Origin: Nemertoderma westbladi
Taxonomy: Eukaryota > Xenacoelomorpha > Nemertodermatida > Nemertodermatidae
Length of the DNA stretch: 55,488 nt
Direction: 5' to 3'
Assembly (NCBI GenBank): GCA_032718475.1
Contig: JAUCBJ010008866.1
Coordinates: 1 to 55,488, forward strand
A program made the position numbers and the translations under genes. The notes below the pieces were generated by a model. That model was given only the letters and a program-made list of their open reading frames with translations. It was not told where the DNA came from and ran no database searches. This document shows, piece after piece, positions 33,904 through 42,845 of this stretch (within the stretch, counting starts at the first letter, position 1; the number at the start of each line of letters is the position of its first letter).

Positions 33904-35112
33904 ATGTCTGATACAAAACAAAATCTGTCAGACAGTCTCTTAGATACAACCATCTGTGACCCAGACAGGAGTGTGGAACGTGTGAGACCCAAGTTTAACT
34001 CACCTCCTACTGTAAGAAAGATCATCCCTCCAGTAGTAGTATCAGACCCTAGGCTAGTTCAACACCGTAGGTCTATCATCGGCACTCGGGCTCAAGTAAA
34101 GCGGGATCAAGAAGCAGCTGTCAAACAGCAGCAACATCCTAGCCAAGAACTTAGTCCTCAGCGGCCCAATAGCTCCAGTAGTTCGGATACTGTAGAGCTG
34201 ACACCCGAGCGCGGAGAAAAGATGAAAGATACAGTTTATTCGGATCCCCTTCTCATTCTTCCTGCAGCAGTACTAACTACGGTATTGATTGCTGTGGAGG
34301 AACACCAAATTGATTGGGCGAGAGGTAGGCGATCGACCAAGGACAGTTATGCGGGATACACCGAGGAGGAACTGAAGTCTATTGTCGAGTCGCAATGGAA
34401 CTTCCCCGGACCCGGACTCCCGTTTGACTTATCGGAAGCTGCCTGGGAAGACATATACAGGATGGGAGTGACGAAAGACACAATGGATCCAGCTGTATGG
34501 AAGAGGTCGGCAGCAGGATATGTACAGGGATTCTTCAGCTCTTTGGAGCGATTAGAAGAACAGCTGTTTCGACAACCCCAAGGACCTCAAGAGCAGGGAG
34601 AGCTGCTTTATCAAGTTCGAGAAAGAACTCTACGCATCAGACTAATCCTATCGGCATTTGAAGAAGCTTCGAAAAGAAGACAGGACACGTCGTTGCAAGT
34701 TGCCGTCAAGACTTGGTTCCAGCGGGTGAGTCTCAGGGTTCAAGGAGCGGCCCAGTGGAAATCCCAGCTGGCTGAGTGCTCCACCCATGGAGAGTCAACA
34801 GACGCTACCTTTTCCCAGGTGGAGGGTGAAGCGACAGCAGAGAAACCGCATGAGAGGGACGCTATTGACATCTATCTGTCAGACTATCAACGTTTTATAG
34901 GTGACGAAGAGTTAATGAGACGGTTAGATGGACTTCGCCCTAATAGTGAAGGAGCCAAGCTTGTGTTGGACGCAATTGATGCGGAAATGTTAGCTGCGAG
35001 CCAAGCTAAATTTGATGAACGTCTCCGCATCGCTAGGGTCCAAGAAGAACAAGTAAAAAAAAAATGTATAGAAGACAGAAAGATAGCAGCAGCGGCAGCA
35101 AAACCAAACTAA
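33904..35112 (+). pseudogene. gag: BEL/Pao gag, N-terminal part, truncated
   Basis: 402 codons from ATG 33904. An acidic/basic N-terminus is followed by a Q/S-rich stretch, an ISL/LTTVL hydrophobic segment near residue 125 and a mostly helical region ending in KKKCIEDRKIAAAAA. That last stretch is repeated at 42852-42897, where the rest of gag continues with zinc knuckles and pol. Here it runs instead into KPN-stop and a solo minisatellite element. So this is the front part of a retrotransposon structural protein separated from its back part by about 7.7 kb. No stop or frameshift before the break. I cannot assign a named Gag subdomain; identity rests on position and the shared 42-bp junction. 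Confidence 0.65.
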
Positions 35113-35124
35113 ACTCCCAAACAA

Positions 35125-35250
35125 AACTCCAGAATAGAGACATCCCATTTTTAGCTTTGTCAGAGAAATGGCTGGACTCTATTATCCAGAGGAAGAAATA
35201 CAAGGGAATTCATTCTGCGTCGCACAAGTTATTGCGATTACTCTCCCTAG
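35125..35250 (+). repeat. Single-unit version of the 66-bp minisatellite locus
   Basis: The left flank CCAGAATAGAGACATCCCAT, one unit (TCAGAGAAATGGCTGGACTC...GGAAGAAATACAAG) and the right flank ATTCATTCTGCGTCGCACAAG are all present with just one slightly shortened unit. This looks like the unexpanded state of the arrays in the introns. Confidence 0.8.
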
Positions 35251-35949
35251 TAGCACACCAACGTTCACCTCACGTTTAGAATAGTTCTAATAACGTGGAT
35301 AACGTTGTTCTGATAACGTTCCAGGTGCGTTCACTGTACACGTTTATCTAGGAAGAGATTTGTCCCGCTCAAAAAACGTTGATTCGACGTCATCTTATAA
35401 ACGTTAGATATTCGTTCTAAAATGGTCCGTTCAACTAATTATTTACCGAACTCCTTTTGAACGGTTTAATATTGTTTTGAAAAGGTTCAATAATTGTTCC
35501 TTCAAACGTTCAAAACTGTTGGTTTGAACTGTGCTTGAACTAAAAGTGTAGTTCAAATATATAATTTCGAACGAATATTTAACCACTGCTGAATAGCTGT
35601 CAATCATTCACTATTAAATGATAATATGGCAAAATGCCCCTCCCCCCCCCCCCCCCCCCCCCCCCTGGACAACTGACCACCGCTGTTAGTGCAACGATTT
35701 GTGTACTGCAGGACTGCAGCAAAAGTAAATCAACTGAACATGAAAACAAACATTTGCTTGTTGAAATAACACCACAAGTTTATATTGAATATTACCACTA
35801 CTTACTTTATCACAAATATACCGAATTTACCGAACATGAGAAACATGGAAAGAAATATAACAAGAAGATAAATCAAATAGGAAATACATAATATATCATT
35901 AAGGTAAAAGTTAAATAGATAAGTCTAGAGTTAATTATTACAGAGTGGG

Positions 35950-36063
35950 AGTACTGTATAATGATATCTTTATCTGGGTAGCATTCCTTCGTTTTCTCCT
36001 GAATTTTGTAGCTAGTCGAATCCCCACACACACTCCATCCATAATAAATTGCCTTTCCCAGCT
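35950..36063 (-). pseudogene. Exon-like fragment, unrecognised
   Basis: On the minus strand, an acceptor-like TTTTTGTTACAG is followed by an open stretch beginning LGKAIYYGWSVCGDSTSYKI and ending near YPDKDIIIQ. Composition looks protein-coding. With 36330-36571 on the same strand it may be the remains of one multi-exon gene. No family recognised. Confidence 0.3.
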
Positions 36064-36329
36064 GTAACAAAAATAAAATTTATTTAAAAATAAAAAAAAT
36101 TTAAAGAAACATTTTATGCACTACTTTACTTCAAAAAAAGGAAGGAGCCGATTATATAATTATACCTAATGAATAGCATGTTGTATAAGTCACTTTTACT
36201 TCAAGTGATATACTGTTAGGCCTATACTTTTATAAACTGTATACTCTTGCACAAATATGAAACCGAATCTTTCTAATGTGATGCTCATTTATACATACAT
36301 ATAAATATACATATAATATATATGCCGCC

Positions 36330-36571
36330 TCCGCTTTGCAGGACATTGCTTTCGCCGTGAGAACCAGTGAGTCTGTGCACAATCTTGCGCTTTGACACCC
36401 CATGACTTCACCCAAGACGCCTCTTAAAGGACATTTGCTTTGGAGATGCTGATAATTAAGGGGATAGGGAATTGCGGCGGTGGAATTTTGTATATAACCT
36501 GGCATATCATTCTTTGCATGCTGCTTCACAGTAAGCCAATTGAAGGTTGCATGGTGGTGGTGGTGGAACAA
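36330..36571 (-). pseudogene. Exon-like fragment, unrecognised
   Basis: An open minus-strand stretch with coding-like content, including NWLTVKQHAKNDMPGYIQNS and, later, CPLRGVLGEVMGCQSA. It lies upstream (on that strand) of the fragment at 35950-36063. No splice sites could be fixed and no family recognised. Confidence 0.3.
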
Positions 36572-37707
36572 ATTTTTGTTATAGATAGATAAATACTTAC
36601 ATACCGCATTATAAACTTGAGAGATTCAACCAAAGAATTTAAGTATTTAATTTACCGCTGTGCCATAAGCAGGCTGATCGGTAAATTGGATCAATTTAAA
36701 AATTTATATTTATTCAATCATGTTTTTTTGCATTAATTTTATCTGTTTATTACAACAATCTTCGAATTAAATTACATGCAGTACCGCTCATGTGATATAT
36801 TAAATTACATATTTTAAAGCTAATAACTCTAACTGTCTAAAGTTCTGTCATATATTCGACTAGAAATAAAATTATTAACTAATAATTAAATTTTAAATAA
36901 TTACCTTTAGTCTCTTTGATGGATGGCGGCCCTTTATTATTGGTCCCGATACGGTTGAAAAGCATCACAAGATTGACCTCGATCTTCGCACTGTTCGCCT
37001 ATTGAATGTATGTACCCCATGCCGTTATAAAAATATACAGGAAATAATTGAGACGCAACAAAAATTAATTTAAATTACAGTTATACAATGCAGTATGTTG
37101 TATTACACACCGTTATACAGTACCTACTACTGTATACTTTGCTCCTGAGTTCTGTATGAACCAATATACCACTATTTTTACATCATTAAGTACTTGGGCA
37201 GTTCCAGTATTGCCTGTAATTGGATGACTCATCACAGACACTGGTTCCCATAGCGTGGGAAAGAAAAAACTTCTCAAAAAAATGCCAAAAGTAGGGTTAA
37301 AAAATGGTGCTATATAACTCGAAAACTACCCAATATTTTTGAAAACGGTTTTCACTACTAGGAAGACAATAGTTTTTTAGGAAAAGCCATAAAATTTCAG
37401 ATTCCCAACTGCGTTTGTTTCAGAATTATAATAAAAAAACCACAGAAGGGGTCATATTGACCCCCCCCCCCGGGTTTAATAGGGTTAATAAATTTCTAGG
37501 CCCTCAATTGTCATGGACGTACAAGTCGGCTGGACGCACAGCCTGTCTTTTAGTAGGCCTTGCCTATTACCTAGCACCTACAACAGTCCTACACCTACTG
37601 ACCTAGCTCATTACTGCATTAGGCCTATATTAAATCTTCATTCAGTTAATATCCATTGCTTCTCGAACCGGGAGGACCTGAACTCTTTAAGCGACAACAA
37701 TCAGACA

Positions 37708-38710
37708 ATGGAACGGTTTACTTGTGAGTCGGGCAACGCACTGCTAATTACCAAATCTATATTCGCGAACATCTGTTCGGAAAATGGTCCGTTTGTGCGG
37801 ACGTTTCTCGAAGAATACCTGGACGCGAACTCGAGTTTTCTGGACTATTATGTCGTTAATAAATGTACGGCAGGTCATATTACCGAGTGGCTGCTGCGTT
37901 CACTCTCCTCTGGGTCTAACAACGCCGCCACCACCTCGGGTTTGTCTCACAACACGACCCAATCACCGGCCACTGTCCCGACTGCCGGGTACCACGAGAC
38001 CAGTATGCCGCAGTGTCCATTGACGACTTCGACGTCGACACCTGCGTACCACCACAATTACAATCCTGCGACAGGAAAGCATCCGCAATCTCCATACTCG
38101 AATCAACCCACGCCACCTACCGAACCCTCCTCTATGCAGCCTGTGGTGAGGTTACAACATCTCAACCAGACAGACCTACCGGGAGAACAAAGACAAGTGG
38201 ATCCCAAACTGTGTCCGATAGACATCAAACCAAACCTCATTGAATCTGAATCGAGTAATAATACAGCCAGTTCAAATTTATTGTCTTATATCAACATATC
38301 CTCCTATACCGGTACCCCCGCAGTTACCACAACCAACTCAAACTATTATTCTACCCAACCTCTATCAGCAGACCAGTCAGATGTTCCGGTAATCCTACGC
38401 ATTAAGACGGAAGACGAACTGGAATATAAACCCGACCTAAACGAGGTTGGTGATGGCTTGGGCGATTTATTCTCCCCTATAGATGAAGCATATGGAAATA
38501 GTACAGACACTAATGCTTCGACCACCCACTCAGCTCAGCAGAATCTCCTCCCGGACTCTAACTCCCTGTCTCACAACACCGCTCATGGTCCCCTAACAGA
38601 CACTAACTCCTCACCAACCCTCACTACTCAGTCTCTAGACGACTTCAACTTAAACCTTCCCAACACCTACAACCTCCTGTTGGCCTCTAAATCGACAGTT
38701 TCCGGTATCG
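37708..38710 (+). CDS. Zinc-finger gene copy 3, exon 1 (N-terminal module, S/T-rich region)
   Basis: First coding exon of a predicted 498-residue protein. The frame is open back to 37513, but I start at ATG 37708 because MERFTCESGN and the preceding 55 bases are conserved with copy 2. It ends in phase 1 at TATCG|GTGAGT (donor at 38711). 334 codons: the FLEEYLD...FLDYYVV...WLLRSL module, then a long S/T/N/Q/P-rich region with IKTE and DGLGDLFSP. Relative to copy 2 there are small in-frame insertions (for example SGLSHN near residue 77 and TG before TPAVTTTN) and roughly 7-10 percent nucleotide difference. No stops. Same predicted role as copy 2. Confidence 0.8.
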
Positions 38711-39620
38711 GTGAGTTACTATGATTTGTATTGTAAACATCGTTTAGTCCGTATTGCCCCCAAACTGGTCAGAGTAATTGTTTATTTATAGTGACAGTTA
38801 TGATAGTTCTGAATTTAGTTTTTGTTTTTTAGGGTTTTTATCTGGTTTAATTAAATTCAATCTAGCCTGAAGCCTTTCTCACCAAATAACAAATATAATA
38901 TACGAAGCCTATTTACGAAGCGATTACTTAGGACTCCTGAGTAATCGCAATAACTTGTGCGACGCAGAATGAATTCCCTTATATTTGTATTTCTTCATCT
39001 GGGTAATAGAGTCCAGCCATTTCTCTGACACAGAATGGAATCCCTTGTGTATTTATTCATCTGGATAATAGAGTCCAGCCATTTCTCTGACACAGAATGG
39101 AATCCCTTGTATTTGTATTTCTTCATCTGGATAACAGAGTCCAGCCATTTCTCTAATAATTTTTTATTTATTATATGTATTTTCTATTTAATAATAGCCG
39201 TGTCGCCCCGTCTATTCGGGACTCCAGAGTTCTTATCTGAATCACTGTATCATAGGTCAAATCATAGGTCCTAACTATTGCGTCTATCACTTTAGAATAT
39301 TCCGTTTTTCCGAGACACTCCATAATCACATTAATCAGTGCTGCAATATTTTCTAAGACCCCTTTACAGGTTATAATATTTCAGTCAGTATCAGTAATTA
39401 ATGCTGCTTATTTTATATTTTATGTTTTTTTAGTAATTAAAGTATCAAACCTCACACGTATTAATTTACAATGTCGAATCGAAAATCGTATTTATTTACA
39501 TATAAGAATTTAAAACTACAGTAATTAGCAAGTTCTATTGACTAATTATTGCATTAATTACTTCAATTATTCTCGTTTCCAATATTCTCCATTTTTAATC
39601 TACTCCATTACTTTCTCTAG
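38711..39620 (+). other. Short intron of zinc-finger gene copy 3
   Basis: GTGAGT donor and CTTTCTCTAG acceptor (39611-39620), phase 1, as in copy 2. Only 910 bp: it lacks the block equivalent to about 25.62-27.61 kb and has three minisatellite units in inverted orientation. Confidence 0.75.
38930..39225 (-). repeat. Inverted, three-unit minisatellite remnant with permuted flanks
   Basis: Units at about 38960-39155 run opposite to the gene, unlike in copies 1 and 2. The flank AATAATAGCCGTGTCGCCCC, which precedes GGGACTCC-TGAGTAATCGC in copy 1 (3864-3910), here lies on the other side of the array (39190-39225), while GGACTCCTGAGTAATCGC stays at its start. The order is circularly permuted. Confidence 0.75.
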
Positions 39621-40114
39621 GCGACCAATCTCAACCATTTCCTGATGACTCAGACATGCTCGTTTCCGACGATGACGTAACACCCGGAAATATGAATAAT
39701 CCCTTCGACCAACCTGATCCCTCTGGGATTCAACCCCAGGATATTATGAAAAGAAGCCGCACCAATAAGAAGCCGCTCAGCTGTGGTACTTGTGATAAAG
39801 CGTTCGCAAAGAACAGCAACCTAATTATACACCAACGGATCCACACCGGCGAGCGTCCTTACCAATGTGGCATCTGTAACAAACGATTCTCTCAACTAGG
39901 CCACCTAACCCCGCACAAACGGACGCATTCCGGAGAACGTCCGTTCGTGTGCGACACGTGCGGGAGAGGATTTACAGAGAGCTGCAATCTAAAAACTCAC
40001 AAGAGATTACATACAGGGGAACGACCGTTTAGCTGCGATACATGCGGGAAATGTTTCACCCACCGACATCAAGTAAAGCGCCACAAATGTATCCGCAGTG
40101 GGGAGACTCGGTAA
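39621..40114 (+). CDS. Zinc-finger gene copy 3, exon 2 (four C2H2 fingers)
   Basis: Second coding exon; joined to exon 1 it completes 498 residues, stop TAA at 40112-40114. The acidic SDDDVTPG and basic KRSR segments precede C2H2 units at residues about 389-409, 417-437, 445-465 and 473-491; the last lacks its final histidine, as in copy 2. Helix -1/2/3/6 residues read K-S-N-I, Q-G-H-P, E-C-N-T and H-H-Q-R. Two fingers present in copy 2 (its third and fifth) are missing, a clean loss or gain of 84-bp units. An AATAAA signal follows at 40258-40263; copy 2 reads AATAAGG there. Predicted nuclear DNA-binding protein with a target different from that of copy 2. Confidence 0.85.
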
Positions 40115-42845
40115 CTGTAATGTTTGTAAGAAACGTTTCGTAACTTTCTTGTATATTGGTAGACACTATTGCTCCCTGGTTGCGGTTTAAACTAGTAAAC
40201 TATATTTGACGTTAGTTGTAGATCGAACTGCTACGTGCGCCTTTTGTTATAATGATTAATAAAGGTTGTCTAGGGACTGGCCTAGCGGCCCGACAAGGAA
40301 CCGACATTGTATTTCATAAAAACTGTCAATTGGTTGCGGTTACCAAGTTACAAATCTCTTTCTGGTTACAAATCTGAGAATCCTGTAACAAATTTGAGTT
40401 ATTGGTTACAAATCGAAGCACCTTGGTACGAATCTGTTCTCACAATTATGATAATGATCATAGTTGTAAATTGGAGTACCTTGTTACAAATCTTAGTTTA
40501 TGGTCGTGAATCTGACTTTCTGGTTTCGAATCTGAGTTACCATTAATGAATCTGAGAACCTGGTTACGAATTGGAGTTTCCAGTTACGAATCTCGGTACC
40601 TGGTTACAAATCTGTGTTCCCACGTAAAATCAGTGTTTGGTTACAAAGATGAGCACCCAGTTACGAATTTATGTCTCTGGTTATGATTTGTAGTTACTGG
40701 TTACAGATCAGAGCACCCATTTTTAAATCTGAGTTCCAGGTAATAAATTCAACTGCCCAGTTACAAATCTAAGTTGTCAAAAACAAATCCAAGAACCCAG
40801 TAACAAATGCCATGAGAATATCAAAATATCCAGTTACGAATTCAAGTACTCAATTACAAATCTGAGTGTCAGTTACCTTTTTATCAGCCAGCACTACCCA
40901 TCCCATACTAATACTGTAATTTGCACATTTTGAGCATTTATAGAAAAAATTTGGAACATGATAGTAAACAAAGTTAACAAACAATGAAAATCTGTTCCTA
41001 ATAATTATTTAATTAGTTAGGCCAACATATATCCTGTCTAAATCAAAATAATAATACCGAAATAAACCGTGATGCATTTTACTCCACCGTCAATTAATTT
41101 AAACAATGAAAAGGAACAAGACAATCTTTTTTAATCTTCTTCTATAATATTTAACGTCCACATCCGCTGTACAACGAATAGGTCATTAAATTACTTTATT
41201 AGAATAAACCAAATTAAATATAAAGTTTAAAATTGAAAAAAAAATCACTCTACGGCATAAAATTAATGTTTCAACCAAAATCACGATTGTATAACATCCC
41301 GCATAGCAGCATATCATATTCTATTCAATCATAACATAATCAATAACTATGGGGCGAGCCACGAAGTGAATGAACCTTACAGTATATGGGAGCAGAGAGA
41401 GGGACAAATTGACATTGTCCCTCTCTCTGCCTGGATCAAATTTCGATCGTCAATATCTCATTAACAGCTCTTGGAAATTCGGACTCATTACTACGTGGCT
41501 CGCCCCAATATGGGAGTCCTTGTGTATACACCAATATACTTTCAGTATCACGGGGCAGACAACAGTCAGACAGTTTGGGACACTGTAGGTTGTACGTTGT
41601 GTACTGTACCACAGTACAGTGCCGCCTAGCTAACAGCAGCACTGCTTAACGGTTATAATAACAATTTACAAATACAATATGATTGCAGCCCGTTAGTTGT
41701 ATTTTCCGACTCATCATATTACCTCATGGCGCATTGTGTAGGATACTGCTACTGAGTTCAGCAGTTGAACCGCGGGAAGTTTCCCCATCCACCGCGCGGT
41801 ACCACGCGACCTAGCTGCTATGCTGCTACTACGAGTAAGCCTACTGCCTACTGCTACTACCGTACAGGACGATGTCCACACGCGGTCAAACACATCGCCT
41901 AGACGATACTGGTACACTTTCCGACAACGAGAAATCGGGAAGCACAGAACCCGCTATCCAGAGCGACCTGGAACAAGTCCGCCTCCAGATGAAGCAGCAG
42001 CAGCTGGGCGGAAGCTGCTCAACGCGAGGTGTAAAAGCTTTTGCGGGATGTAACTGGCCCCTTTTTCTCCGCAATCCAGTTTTCCCTCAAATACTCTAAA
42101 ACTGCCTGGCTCGAGTGACACAACCTACTAGCTGATTGGCTGATTTGCTGTACGTGTATGGCCTCTTTGTTCTGTTCGATCAACCAATCAGAACAATGAT
42201 CGACCAATCAGAGCGATTCCGCCTTGTGTTGCTATGGGCTGCAAAGGCTAGGGTGGTTTGGCATTTAGACATTCGTGGAAGCTATAGAATCTGGAGCTCT
42301 GCCAATGAGAGCTATTTCTCTTTGTGTTGAAAGATACCTACAACAGCTCACAGGTTTCAGTGTGTTGGTTTTCCTGATGCCAGAACATCGGCTATGGAAT
42401 TATTCTGTGTTTCAGACTTTAGCCAAACATTAGAATGGCTTTGATTACCGGAACGTATAACTGTTATCCTGTCAAACCTGCCGCAACATATCATATCAAA
42501 CAAACGAGTCAAGTCATATCAAACCTGCCGGTCAAACCAATGCATGACGTGCATACCTGGCATATCAGACTCAGTATATGCCTTTCACTGCATTATTTTA
42601 CTGCTATTTACTGTCAGTTATTAATTGTATCTGTTGATGGAATATTGTTATATTTGGATAATATCGATAAATAATCATAAAACCCCATCTTCTTGATATA
42701 CTGAAGGTAAGAGACCGGTTACATATAGCAATTGCGACTTATATGATATTGGTTTTGGAGTGAATCTAATGCTATTTCATAGGCACTACAGGTGTCAATT
42801 GCTGTTCTCTTTATATGTGACTAAAATTAGTGAAGGTCGGCAGAT
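40115..42845 (+). repeat. Duplicated 3' flank and LTR block, second copy
   Basis: Matches 28521-31292 (see there). It includes the degenerate 27-bp repeats (40340-40870), the MITE at 41350-41507, the short coding-like fragment at 41872-42028 and LTR block B (42030-42845). It ends at CAGATCA|GATCAAAG, where gag sequence begins in the middle of the protein. Confidence 0.9.

Larger units (their letters stand above)
35251..37652. other. Mostly unassigned DNA between BEL gag and gene copy 3
   Basis: 35270-35580 is rich in AACGTT/GTTC words. A C-tract lies at 35642-35665 (24 C after a T-interrupted 4 C), and a shorter C-run near 37460-37470. Two exon-like pieces are on the minus strand (listed separately). 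Otherwise AT-rich with no gene recognised. Confidence 0.4.

Noticed and set aside
37513-37707. N-terminal extension of copy 3 back to the upstream ATG at 37513
   Set aside because: The upstream stretch is not shared with copy 2 as protein, while the MERF start and its 55-base leader are.
42760-42845. Native start of gag at 42760
   Set aside because: These codons lie inside the LTR-like block, which occurs elsewhere without gag.
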